Shown: positions 1-7,012 of the stretch, one piece after another
Layout: each line of letters begins with the position of its first letter
Numbering within the stretch: the first letter of the stretch is position 1
Assembly: GCA_964624585.1 (NCBI GenBank)
Contig: CAZUXE010000056.1
Span: 1-9,511 of the forward strand
Source: CAZUXE01 sp964624585
GTDB lineage: Bacteria > Hydrothermota > Tepidihabitantia > B3-TA06
Reading direction: 5' to 3'
Length of the DNA: 9,511 nucleotides
Notes under the pieces: model-generated
What the model saw: the letters and a program-made list of their open reading frames with translations, nothing else
The model's database searches: none
Told to the model about the DNA's origin: nothing
Program-made: the position numbers and the translations under genes

Positions 1-99
1 ACTAATTTAGAAGAGTTAGACATATGGGGAACCTCCGTTACCGAGGCTGGAGCAGATAAGCTGCAAAAGGCTTTGCCAAACTGTAAGATTGTCTACTAA
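1..99 (+). CDS. C-terminal end of a leucine-rich-repeat protein (partial)
   Basis: Frame 1 is open from the window edge to TAA at 97-99 and gives 32 residues. They contain LEELDIWGTSVTEAGADKL followed by a short tail ending LPNCKIVY. The pattern L-x-x-L-D-x-x-G-T-x-V-T-x-A-G, then a helix-like stretch and a PNCKI tail, matches the last repeat and cap of bacterial leucine-rich-repeat proteins, in which such repeats form protein-binding solenoids. Only the end of the gene is present, so total length, signal peptide and function cannot be judged. It lies 71 bases upstream of lgt on the same strand, and no clear terminator separates them. The repeat assignment rests on one unit only. Confidence 0.6.
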   Translation, partial: TNLEELDIWGTSVTEAGADKLQKALPNCKIVY

Positions 100-136
100 T
101 TGAATTACTACCCTATCATTTAATCGATAAAACTTC

Positions 137-164
137 TTGACTTTCAACTATTTTTCCCTAGGAT
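137..164 (+). promoter_or_regulatory. Candidate sigma70-type promoter for lgt
   Basis: TTGACT (137-142) resembles a -35 box and TAGGAT (159-164) a -10 box, with a 16-base spacer. The -10 box ends six bases before the lgt ATG, so a start site would fall close to the A of the ATG and the transcript would be nearly leaderless. AGGA at 160-163 could instead act as a ribosome binding site seven bases from the ATG, in which case lgt would be read from a longer message. The -10 match is only four of six. Confidence 0.3.
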
Positions 165-170
165 TCTAGT

Positions 171-1025
171 ATGTTTCCAATTTTATTTAACATAGGTAAT
201 TTTCAAATTCGTACCTACAGCGTGATACTTTTGATAACTTTTGTAGTAGGTATATTTCTTCTTAGGCGAACCCTCAAACGTCGCACCTTAATAAACCCTG
301 ACATCGTCATAGATATCGCTTTCTGGGTAATTTTAGGAGTCGTTATAGGATCGCGCCTGGCTTATGTCTTTATGCACTGGCCAGAATACTCAGCTTCACC
401 TGAACGTATTTTCAAGATATGGGAAGGCGGAGCAGTCTATTATGGCGGTTTTATTCTAGCCTTTGTATTCGGCGGGGCATATCTGCTCATAAAGAAAATT
501 CCAATTATACCTATGCTTGATGCAATTGCTCCAATTGTCGCTCTGGGAGAAGGAATCGGTCGCCTTGGCTGCTTCTTTAACGGTTGCTGTTATGGAAAAG
601 CAACCGATTCATTCCTAGGAATAATCTACCCCTATGACTCTCTTTGCTACCACTATCCGGCTAATTATTCCTACGGCACACATGTATGGCCAACCCCCTT
701 ATTCCAAGTACTCGGAGGCCTACTACTATTCCTGTTCCTAACTATTCTACCAAGATTTACAAAACTCCGCAATGGTCAACTTTTTGGAGCTTTTCTTGTA
801 GGCTTTGGCGGACTCCGCTTGCTTGTAAACTTCTTCCGTTTTTATGAAGACAGCATAAATTTGTGGACAAATAACTGGATAGCCATTGCTTTGATAACTT
901 TTGGAATTGCTCTATTGTTGATTTTCGGCCTCACTCAGAAACAACTTCCAAGCCTTGAAGAGATTGCAAACGAACGCAAGAGGCTAGAAGCAGCAACCCA
1001 CAAAAATAAGAAAAAAAGAGCATAG
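171..1025 (+). CDS. lgt: Prolipoprotein diacylglyceryl transferase Lgt
   Basis: Lgt is an inner-membrane enzyme that moves diacylglycerol from phosphatidylglycerol to the lipobox cysteine of prolipoproteins, the first step of lipoprotein maturation. The 284-residue product has about seven hydrophobic segments (near residues 17-32, 48-68, 87-107, 113-127, 176-195, 203-219 and 236-254), as expected for the family, and a basic tail rich in lysine and arginine. The signature region is GRLGCFFNGCCYG at 130-142. R131 corresponds to the catalytic-region arginine of the E. coli enzyme, and the cysteine-rich GCF...GCCYG form is a variant seen in many non-proteobacterial members. Further conserved elements are Tyr16 near the N-terminus, YYGG (90-93), and arginines in LRLLVNFFRFYED (R216, R223). 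The start is ATG, with AGGA seven bases upstream. comF follows after 19 bases, so the two are probably co-transcribed. Confidence 0.94.
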   Translation: MFPILFNIGNFQIRTYSVILLITFVVGIFLLRRTLKRRTLINPDIVIDIAFWVILGVVIGSRLAYVFMHWPEYSASPERIFKIWEGGAVYYGGFILAFVFGGAYLLIKKIPIIPMLDAIAPIVALGEGIGRLGCFFNGCCYGKATDSFLGIIYPYDSLCYHYPANYSYGTHVWPTPLFQVLGGLLLFLFLTILPRFTKLRNGQLFGAFLVGFGGLRLLVNFFRFYEDSINLWTNNWIAIALITFGIALLLIFGLTQKQLPSLEEIANERKRLEAATHKNKKKRA

Positions 1026-1044
1026 CAGTAAAAAACTCAAGGAA

Positions 1045-1791
1045 ATGACAGCGAAGCCGCCTGCTTTTATTAAGCGAATTGGGCGCTCGCTTGCCGACTT
1101 CTTGTTGCCCCCTGTATGTTTAGTTTGTGGAGATGATACGGATGGCAATTTCCTGTGCGCAAAGTGTTTTTCTTTAATTCAAACAGTAGAACGGAGTTTT
1201 TGCCAGTTATGCGGTCAGCCGCTTAGAATATCAAGGCATTCGTATATTTGCCCTGAATGCGTCAAACACCCACTTGCCCTGCATCGAATAAGGACATGGG
1301 CAATTTTTACTCATCCTCTTGATAAACTTGTCTATGCCTTTAAGTACAGTAACTTCAAAAAACTCGCACTCTTTTTTTCCCGTCAGCTCGCTTTGATAAT
1401 TCAAAACGATGCTAATCTTCGTGACGCTGAAATGCTAATTCCAATACCAATACATTTCTTAAAAAAGTGGTGGAGAGGTTACAATCAAACTGAAATTCTT
1501 GGAAAAGTCTTATCCGAACGTTGCGGAATTCCAATGTTTGATGCCCTAAAACGTATTAAGCTGACCCGCACTCAAACTAAGCTTTCTGTTTCCCAACGGC
1601 AATCCAACCTTGCTCACGCTTTTAAGCATAAAAAAACTATCTCTGTAAGAAACAAAAAAGTAATTGTTTTAGATGACGTAATAACCTCAGGGGCAACAAT
1701 GGACGCAGCTGCAGAAGTGCTTCTTGAAGCAGGGGCTGCACAGGTTTACGGATTAAGCATAGGCGGAGCATGGATAAAACGCTCGTCTTGA
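1045..1791 (+). CDS. comF: ComF family phosphoribosyltransferase-like protein
   Basis: The 248-residue product has the standard ComF architecture. An N-terminal zinc-binding region carries four CxxC pairs (C25/C28, C38/C41, C53/C56, C69/C72), enough for two zinc ribbons. A type I phosphoribosyltransferase domain follows, with RGYNQTEIL near 144-152 and the PRPP-binding loop VIVLDDVITSGATMD at 206-220. In Gram-positive and some Gram-negative bacteria ComF is needed for natural transformation, where it acts in the cytoplasm on incoming single-stranded DNA. In many other bacteria the role is untested and GntX-like metabolic functions have been proposed. The ATG at 1045 is the only plausible start between the lgt stop and the first zinc pair. 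Its nearest purine-rich site (AAGGA, 1039-1043) sits only one base from the ATG, unusually close, so initiation may depend on coupling to lgt. The reading frame appears intact. Confidence 0.93.
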   Translation: MTAKPPAFIKRIGRSLADFLLPPVCLVCGDDTDGNFLCAKCFSLIQTVERSFCQLCGQPLRISRHSYICPECVKHPLALHRIRTWAIFTHPLDKLVYAFKYSNFKKLALFFSRQLALIIQNDANLRDAEMLIPIPIHFLKKWWRGYNQTEILGKVLSERCGIPMFDALKRIKLTRTQTKLSVSQRQSNLAHAFKHKKTISVRNKKVIVLDDVITSGATMDAAAEVLLEAGAAQVYGLSIGGAWIKRSS

Positions 1792-1930
1792 CAACAAGCT
1801 TCTCCACCTGTTACAATTGATTGATATGGACAGACCACATCTAAGATTTTATAAAGTAAAAAACGTAGGCGGGATTTCAATTTAGAGCAAAAACAGCACT
1901 TATAGCGGAATTTATGACATTATGCTAAAT

Positions 1931-2554
1931 TTAGTTCAAAACTGAAAAAAGCACAATGTTTATTCCCATACGAAAGGCTAACTCCCTTACAGTATCGGGA
2001 TCATTATGAGCAAGGCTCCATCCATCTGAAGGATTTGAATTGTAGGTATAAAAAATAAGCAAGCGTCCCCTGTCGAAAATTCCGTAGCCTTTTGGCGAGC
2101 CTTCAATATGCTTATGAATTTGCGGAGGTCCATTGGAAAAGTCGTAGAATATGTGATAGATAGGATGACTAAAAGGAAGCTCCACAAGTTTTGAATTCGG
2201 AAAAAGCTTTTTTATCTCTTCACGAAAACTTTTGTCCATGCCATAATCGTCATCTGCGTATAGAAATCCTCCACCTCTCAGATATTCTCGTAAAGCCTCC
2301 CTTTCCCTTTCAGAAAATTTTATTCTACCGTGTCCGGTCATAAACAGAAAAGGATAATTATTGATATCCTTATCCAGAAGGGTTATAACTTTCTGCTCGG
2401 CAAGCACTTCTATATTGGTACGTTCATTTATTTTTACGGCAAGATTAGGAAGCGCATCAGCATCGTTATACCAATCTCCGCCTCCTCCATAATGCAAACG
2501 GGCAAGTTGTATTGGGGTTGCAGGTATCAGGAGTGCCAGAAACAGAGCAATCAC
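1931..2554 (-). CDS. DUF4159 domain protein, probably exported or membrane-tethered
   Basis: This 207-residue product matches the DUF4159 family from near its N-terminus to its end. Recognisable parts are RLHYGGGGDWYND (residues 19-31), ALPNL, YPFLFMTGHG, the EALREYLRGGGFLYADDDYG block near 86-105, SHPIYHIFY, a GRLLIFYT strand, and a C-terminal RELAFRMGINIVLFSVL stretch. From memory the family has a class I glutamine amidotransferase-like (ThuA-like) fold; no catalytic activity is established. The first 17 residues are hydrophobic and resemble a signal sequence or anchor, though they lack the usual basic start, so export is uncertain. The start is GTG, overlapping the PHP-gene TGA as GTGA, which favours translational coupling. 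It is the last gene of the seven-gene operon, converging on comF. Family assignment is firm; function is unknown. Confidence 0.85.
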   Translation of the reverse strand: MIALFLALLIPATPIQLARLHYGGGGDWYNDADALPNLAVKINERTNIEVLAEQKVITLLDKDINNYPFLFMTGHGRIKFSEREREALREYLRGGGFLYADDDYGMDKSFREEIKKLFPNSKLVELPFSHPIYHIFYDFSNGPPQIHKHIEGSPKGYGIFDRGRLLIFYTYNSNPSDGWSLAHNDPDTVRELAFRMGINIVLFSVLN

Positions 2555-3390
2555 ACACCTACAGCAACTTCAAGAAGACGGGTCACAATAGAGTAGGGAA
2601 CTCGAACGCAGCCTATGTAAACCTTATTACCTACACCATGGAAGTCAGAACCGCCTGTGGGAATAAGCCTGTTACGAAGAGCTATGGCATGAAGTTCATC
2701 TTCAAATCGCTGAGAATGTTCAGGATACCAAACCTCAATTCCATCAATATCATCCAAAGTTCTTTCAACAACATCTTTGATTTGATACATTCCGGGGTGA
2801 GCAAGTACAGCAACTCCCTGATGCTCGTGAATAAGATCCACTGCCTCGCGTATCGTCAACTTGGTTTTAGGAACATATGCTACACCATTCGGCCCCAGAT
2901 ATCTACTAAAAGCCTCGTGGATACTGTATACCTTACGCTGCTCTATTAAAGCCTTTGCAACATGTAACCTTCCAACTGACTTTCCATTGGAAAAATATTG
3001 CACATGCTCTATTTCTAAATTAACGCCATTTTGCTTCAATTTATCTAGAATTTCATAAACTCGCTCTTCCCGCTTTTGTTGATACCACTCCAGCTTTTGT
3101 TCCAACTCATCTTCCCTTCCAGGAGCAAAATAACCAAGAATATGAATCTCACAGCCATCAATTTCACATGAGAGTTCAACACCAGATATAATTTCAACCC
3201 CAAGTTCAGTCCCACGCAATCGCGCCTTTTTAATCCCTGCAACAGTATCATGATCGGTCACAGCTATCCCTTTTAATCCAGCCTTGTAGGCCATCTCCGC
3301 TAGTTTTTCAGGAGAAAATTTTCCGTCTGAAAATACAGAATGAATATGTAAATCGGCAAAAGCCATGTTTTTTTGCTCAGAAGACGCCAC
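2551..3390 (-). CDS. PHP-domain phosphoesterase (RNase AM / YciV-like)
   Basis: The 279-residue product is a complete PHP domain with an inserted helical region. The metal-site motifs are in order: DLHIHS with H15 and H17, TDHD at 45-48, the glutamate in GVELSCE (E72), H83 in EIHILGY, LAHPG with H198, H225 in WYPEHS, and GGSDFHG with D249 and H251. RLHVAKAL (141-148) is also typical. Members of this group hydrolyse 3',5'-nucleotide bisphosphates or trim RNA 5' ends (RNase AM in E. coli), so a cytoplasmic nucleotide or RNA phosphoesterase is the best guess. The true substrate is not visible from sequence. Two starts are possible: GTG at 3390, overlapping the upstream TAG by one base, or ATG at 3366 (residue 9), nearer the conserved DLHIHS. 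Neither has a strong ribosome binding site. The overlap favours GTG. Confidence 0.9.
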   Translation of the reverse strand: MASSEQKNMAFADLHIHSVFSDGKFSPEKLAEMAYKAGLKGIAVTDHDTVAGIKKARLRGTELGVEIISGVELSCEIDGCEIHILGYFAPGREDELEQKLEWYQQKREERVYEILDKLKQNGVNLEIEHVQYFSNGKSVGRLHVAKALIEQRKVYSIHEAFSRYLGPNGVAYVPKTKLTIREAVDLIHEHQGVAVLAHPGMYQIKDVVERTLDDIDGIEVWYPEHSQRFEDELHAIALRNRLIPTGGSDFHGVGNKVYIGCVRVPYSIVTRLLEVAVGV

Positions 3391-4220
3391 TAACTAACTT
3401 CTTTGGGTATCAAATTCAAATTGTTAGCAACCCGTTGGATTATGAATTCATCAATACGCGGCTTGCGTTGGATATATCCTTCAATCATTGCATTGTCACA
3501 GATAATGTTGACAAGCCGGGGTCTTCCTCCTGAAAAGGAAGCTACCTGTTCAAGGGCTTTATCTGTAAATATCGGGTCTTCTCGCCCCGCAATGCGCAAG
3601 CGATGCTGAATATAAGCACTTACTGCATTCTTTGTTAATGGATTCAAAGTTACCCTTACTGCAATTCGTTGATACAGGGCTGCATTCTGAGCAAGATTAA
3701 CCTCAAGATCAGGCAAACCAATCATTATAAACGTAAGTAACTTTTTGCCTTCAGCGGTTTCAAGATTGATAAAACCTCTCAACTCTTCAATAGTTTCAGG
3801 ATCATCCATCTTATTGGTTTCATCAATAAAGATAATTGCCTTATTACCCGCATTGTGAATTTCAAAAAGTTTATTGACAATTAGGGAAAATAGGTCTGAA
3901 GAATCTTCGGGAATCTCTTCAACATCAAATAAAGTCGCTATTTTTTCAAGCAACCAACGAGGTTTTATTGAATGGGTAAGCACAATCATACCAATATGAT
4001 AGCGCTCATCTTCAGAAAGTTCGGTTAAAATACGTCTCGATAGAGTGGTTTTCCCTGTCCCTATTTCACCAAGCAATAAAGCCAATCCCCTGCCCCTTTC
4101 TGCGGCATGTAACAGGTATTCTCGCGCAACCGCGTGCTGCGGACTGTTAAAGTAAAATCTAGGATCGGGTTGAACCGCGAAGGGTTCATATTTTAATCTA
4201 AAAAAAGTTTCGTAAGCCAT
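3390..4220 (-). CDS. ExeA/GspA-like AAA+ ATPase, short form
   Basis: A 276-residue AAA+ ATPase. It opens with the characteristic YETFFRLKYEPFAVQPDPRFYF segment of the ExeA/GspA group (residues 3-24). It then has a Walker A motif GEIGTGKTT (51-59), a Walker B motif AIIFIDE (128-134), LYQRIAVRV (182-190) with an arginine-finger-type QR pair, and a sensor-2 region GGRPRLVN (231-238). ExeA of Aeromonas couples ATP hydrolysis to assembly of the type II secretin with ExeB. Related short ATPases also occur in polysaccharide export and exosortase gene clusters and in transposition. This protein ends soon after the AAA+ C-terminal domain, with no transmembrane helix or peptidoglycan-binding domain, so it is probably cytoplasmic. 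ATG start; only a weak purine-rich site (TAGAGA) upstream. It lies 12 bases after the second TPR gene and overlaps the PHP gene by one base. Partner and substrate are unknown. Confidence 0.88.
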   Translation of the reverse strand: MAYETFFRLKYEPFAVQPDPRFYFNSPQHAVAREYLLHAAERGRGLALLLGEIGTGKTTLSRRILTELSEDERYHIGMIVLTHSIKPRWLLEKIATLFDVEEIPEDSSDLFSLIVNKLFEIHNAGNKAIIFIDETNKMDDPETIEELRGFINLETAEGKKLLTFIMIGLPDLEVNLAQNAALYQRIAVRVTLNPLTKNAVSAYIQHRLRIAGREDPIFTDKALEQVASFSGGRPRLVNIICDNAMIEGYIQRKPRIDEFIIQRVANNLNLIPKEVS

Positions 4221-4232
4221 TTCAAATAATCT

Positions 4233-5207
4233 CTATATAAATTGGATAGGACCTGATTTGTTTTTATTGACCTTAATTTTTTCCGAAAGCTTCGGAGTAT
4301 CGCCAACTATTTTTACGTTACCTGTTTTCTTAATAGAACTCTGCCCTGTCAGTTCAGAAAGGCGCTCTCTTGCTTCCTGTGCCTTATCCGCAAGTCCTTC
4401 TTTTTCATAGGTTTTAATTAAATTCTCAAATATCGCGATTTGAAGTTCCTTGGTGCGTTCGGAATACGTTTCCGTAAGCAAAAAAGTTATAAGCATATCG
4501 CGCGCTTCGCTATTTTCCATCAAGGCCATTAATTCATTCAATTTTTCTACAGAAGGAGAGGCTAAATAGCTTGCCCTTCCTTCAAAAAAAGCATCCTCCC
4601 ACAGATGTTCCTTTGCAAAAAAGCCTGAGAGTTCATCCCGCTGCTTCAAGTCATCTGGAATATCAGCTAATATTCGATTAGTAGAGGCAAGAAATTCCTC
4701 TATACGCTTCCCAGCGATATCTTCTGAAAATCTGAGTTCAACATCCTCCACAACCTGCTTTTCATCAGGTGATTTTTGAACCACAGGTTCAGGAACAGTA
4801 GCATCCGCTGGTTGTTCATAGACTTTTTCAGTAATCTTCTCAGGTACCTGTGGTGGAGGTTGCGCAGGCTGAACTGTCTTAGGCTCAATCTTGGCCTCAG
4901 GGACGCTTGGAGAAGCAGTCGGAGCAGAAGCAACAGGTGAACTAAAACCCATTTTAGACACAATATCATCTATCTGAGATTCACTGCGAGGCTTTAAGCG
5001 ATACATTCCCCTTTCTGCTTCGGCATTCCCAGGTTCCAATTCCAAAATCTTTTCATAAAGCTTAGTAGCCTTTTCAACTTCTCCCCTCTCTTCATACATA
5101 GAAGCAGCCATGAGGAATTCGGCAATGGCTTCAGGCTTGAAACCTATTTGCAGCAGCAAGCCGGCAAGTTCGACTTTGCCTTCAGGATTAAGACTTTTTT
5201 CTCTCAT
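4233..5207 (-). CDS. TPR protein with proline-rich linker and helical C-terminal domain
   Basis: No named family is recognised for this 324-residue protein. Residues about 10-70 form a TPR-type helical region; the segment 38-60 (from MYEERGEVEKA to LELEPG) is a canonical repeat. Residues about 89-150 are low-complexity and rich in Pro, Ala, Val and Glu, including QPPPQVP, and are probably a disordered linker. Residues about 155-290 are again amphipathic helices, including a likely coiled coil near 250-287. The tail is basic (KKTGNVKIVG, KIKVNKNK). There is no signal peptide or membrane segment, so a cytoplasmic scaffold or adaptor is inferred. The ATG overlaps the previous stop as ATGA, and GAGGAA (5210-5215) inside the upstream gene gives a good ribosome binding site. 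Its position directly before the ExeA-like ATPase suggests a physical or functional partnership, which is inference only. Confidence 0.75.
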   Translation of the reverse strand: MREKSLNPEGKVELAGLLLQIGFKPEAIAEFLMAASMYEERGEVEKATKLYEKILELEPGNAEAERGMYRLKPRSESQIDDIVSKMGFSSPVASAPTASPSVPEAKIEPKTVQPAQPPPQVPEKITEKVYEQPADATVPEPVVQKSPDEKQVVEDVELRFSEDIAGKRIEEFLASTNRILADIPDDLKQRDELSGFFAKEHLWEDAFFEGRASYLASPSVEKLNELMALMENSEARDMLITFLLTETYSERTKELQIAIFENLIKTYEKEGLADKAQEARERLSELTGQSSIKKTGNVKIVGDTPKLSEKIKVNKNKSGPIQFI

Positions 5208-5800
5208 TCTTCCTCATACAGTTTAGAGTACTCTTTTTGAATCTTCGCCGCTTCATCATATTTACCTCGCCCCTGAAGGGTGAAGATTGCGCTTTCCACT
5301 ACCCGTCTCACCTCGGCTTTCTTACCTAAGTGATTAAGTATCTTAGCCATATTCAAGGTTAAGTCAAGATTCTCTTCGTCAATACTGATAATTTTCTTTA
5401 TAACGGGAAAAATTAAATTAACCTGATTAAGCGCTCTATAGAACTCCAATTCACCCAATAAATATTCATACGCCGCTTTGGTAAGCCCCATAGCAAGATA
5501 CAAATCCGCTCGGGTAAACCTAACTTTTATATCGTAGTTCTTTTGAATGGCCAAGTAAGCTGAAGCAGCTAAAGCTATTTTGAAATCTCCGGCTGAAGTG
5601 GCAAGTCCCAAGGCTTCATTTAGAGTTGCAATAGCTTCCTGCTGATTGTTTCTCTTAAGCAGAAGTACCCCTTGATAATACCTTAGCTTAGGCGAATCGG
5701 AAAAGCTGTTGTATTCCCGTTCTATTATAGCACCCGCATCGTCAAGACGCCCTTCATAAAGCGCTGCTCTTATTTCATTAAGCGTTTTTTCAGCTACCAT
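5204..5800 (-). CDS. TPR-like helical repeat protein
   Basis: The 198-residue product is almost entirely predicted helix with tetratricopeptide-like spacing. Examples are the pairs LNEIRAALYEGRLDDAGAII (7-26), LRYYQGVLLLKRNNQQEAIA (39-58) followed by TLNEALGLA, and LTLNMAKILNHLGKKAEVRR (147-166) with VVESAIF. The alternation of small residues and aromatics fits three to five degenerate repeats. There is no signal peptide or membrane helix, so it is likely cytoplasmic and protein-binding. ATG start, preceded by GAGGTGG (5804-5810) with a three-base spacer; the first 11 bases overlap the hutI end. The next TPR gene starts within its stop codon (ATGA). The two TPR proteins may act together or derive from one longer ancestor. 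I recognise the repeat class but no specific family. Confidence 0.78.
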   Translation of the reverse strand: MVAEKTLNEIRAALYEGRLDDAGAIIEREYNSFSDSPKLRYYQGVLLLKRNNQQEAIATLNEALGLATSAGDFKIALAASAYLAIQKNYDIKVRFTRADLYLAMGLTKAAYEYLLGELEFYRALNQVNLIFPVIKKIISIDEENLDLTLNMAKILNHLGKKAEVRRVVESAIFTLQGRGKYDEAAKIQKEYSKLYEEE

Positions 5801-6998
5801 AGACCACCTCGCCTTGTTTTATCACAGTATCCACTGAATTTCTGTTAAATGAATATACCAACTCTTCCCATGAATCTATATCAAGAATTACCAAATCAGC
5901 GTACTTACCAACAGTTATGGAGCCAATTTCATTATCCAAAGCGATAGCCTTTGCTGCATTGATTGTAATGCCTTTCACAGCTTCCTCAAGAGTCAAACCA
6001 TCTACCAATGCGGCACATGCAGCGGCAAAAGGAAGAGCGAATACGGTTGATGAACCCGGATTAAAATCTGTTGCCACTGCTATTGGCATCTTTAAGCTTC
6101 GCATTAACGTAACCTTTGGTCTAGCCTCTTCTCTTAGGAAAAATGTGGTGGCCGGCAATAGTACGGGAACTACAGAAGCATCAGCCATTGCCTTCAGGCC
6201 ATCTTCAGAGGACTTCACTAAATGCTCTGCAGAAATAGCCCCTAACTCCGCGGCAAGAGCGGCTCCACCTGTATCTGCAATTTCATCAACATGCAGTTTT
6301 ACTTTCATATCCAATTTCTTGGCCTTAGTCAAAATTCTACGTGTTTCTTCATTAGTAAAGGCAATTGAATCACAAAATGCGTCAACGAATTCAGCAAGGC
6401 CCTTTTCAGCAACTTCTGGAAGCATAAGTTCCAGCAACTCTGTTACATACGCATCCCTATCCATCTCAGGAGGTATAGCATGCGCTCCAAGAAATGTTGG
6501 AACCAAAGTCTGTGGTGAATCTTGGTTCAAACTACGAATTACACTCAATTGCTTAAGCTCATCAGCTAAAGTTAAGCCATATCCTGACTTAACCTCCACA
6601 GTTGTTGTTCCCCATGCAAGCATTTCATTAAGACGCTCCTTCCCTTTTTCATAAAGTTCCTCAAAAGAAGCGTTTCTAGTCGCCTTAACTGTAGAAATGA
6701 TACCTCCCCCTTCTCTAGCGATATCGGCATAGCTATCTCCCCTCATTCTGCGAGCGAATTCTGTTGCCCTTGAACCTCCAAAAACCAGATGAGTATGACA
6801 ATCTACGAAACCCGGCATTACAACCTTGCCCGTAACGTCCATAATATGCTCTGCCCGACATTCTTGCTTACCACCCTTACAAACTTCGGATATCCTGCCT
6901 TGATGAATGATTATGTCACCACCTTCAACCACTCCCATATCGTTACCATCCATAGTAACAATTTGGGCAGCGTTACGAATGTGCAGGTCAAATATCAC
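5790..6998 (-). CDS. hutI: Imidazolonepropionase HutI
   Basis: HutI hydrolyses 4-imidazolone-5-propionate to N-formimino-L-glutamate, the third step of histidine degradation, in the cytoplasm. The 402-residue length is normal for this metal-dependent amidohydrolase. Diagnostic elements are all present: MPGFVDCHTHLVFGGSRATEF with metal ligands H68 and H70 and substrate-contact R77; Y90 and GGGI; TTVEVKSGYGL with Y140; FLGAHA with H173; LHVDEI with H236 and E239; AEHL with H259; and ATDFNPGSS with D311. By recalled alignment these match the Bacillus subtilis active-site set with no obvious loss. The chosen GTG start has AAGGGGA (7003-7009) four bases upstream. It lies 14 bases after the epimerase stop and overlaps the first TPR gene by 11 bases. 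The other hut genes (histidase, urocanase, formiminoglutamate enzymes) are not in this window. Confidence 0.95.
   Translation of the reverse strand: MIFDLHIRNAAQIVTMDGNDMGVVEGGDIIIHQGRISEVCKGGKQECRAEHIMDVTGKVVMPGFVDCHTHLVFGGSRATEFARRMRGDSYADIAREGGGIISTVKATRNASFEELYEKGKERLNEMLAWGTTTVEVKSGYGLTLADELKQLSVIRSLNQDSPQTLVPTFLGAHAIPPEMDRDAYVTELLELMLPEVAEKGLAEFVDAFCDSIAFTNEETRRILTKAKKLDMKVKLHVDEIADTGGAALAAELGAISAEHLVKSSEDGLKAMADASVVPVLLPATTFFLREEARPKVTLMRSLKMPIAVATDFNPGSSTVFALPFAAACAALVDGLTLEEAVKGITINAAKAIALDNEIGSITVGKYADLVILDIDSWEELVYSFNRNSVDTVIKQGEVVYGS
5804..5810 (-). promoter_or_regulatory. Ribosome binding site for the first TPR gene, inside hutI
   Basis: GAGGTGG on the minus strand lies three bases before the ATG at 5800-5798, inside the hutI coding end. 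It supports real translation of the 11-base-overlapping TPR gene rather than a later start. Confidence 0.55.
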
Positions 6999-7002
6999 AA
7001 AA

Positions 7003-7009
7003 TCCCCTT
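7003..7009 (-). promoter_or_regulatory. Ribosome binding site supporting the hutI GTG start
   Basis: On the minus strand AAGGGGA lies four bases before the GTG at 6998-6996, within the 14-base gap after the epimerase stop. It supports GTG, the first residue of MIFDLHIRN, as the hutI start. Confidence 0.6.
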
Positions 7010-7012
7010 ATT

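Noticed and set aside
157..169. CTAG-gatt-CTAG inverted repeat before lgt
   Set aside because: A four-base stem is too short to be called an operator or hairpin, and it overlaps the candidate -10 box.
1826..1885. Short plus-strand ORF of 19 codons after comF
   Set aside because: It has no ribosome binding site, no recognisable product, and a length expected by chance in AT-rich sequence.
1792..1930. Terminator between convergent comF and DUF4159 genes
   Set aside because: Only tiny inverted repeats (a CTTG/CAAG stem at 1787-1798 and the palindrome ctaaatttag at 1925-1934) are present, with no GC-rich stem followed by a T run in either direction.
2512..2949. Plus-strand open frame (145 codons) across the DUF4159/PHP junction
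   Set aside because: It is antisense to two well-supported coupled genes, and its translation shows no domain.
5190..5215. Programmed frameshift joining the two TPR genes (A-rich run)
   Set aside because: The A run lies beyond the stop codon of the upstream frame, so ribosomes in that frame would not reach it. The ATGA overlap and GAGGAA site explain re-initiation.
5917..6654. Long plus-strand open frame (245 codons) opposite hutI
   Set aside because: It is fully antisense to a gene with intact catalytic motifs, its translation is Ser/Ala-rich without recognisable domains, and it has no convincing ribosome binding site. It is a by-product of hutI codon usage.
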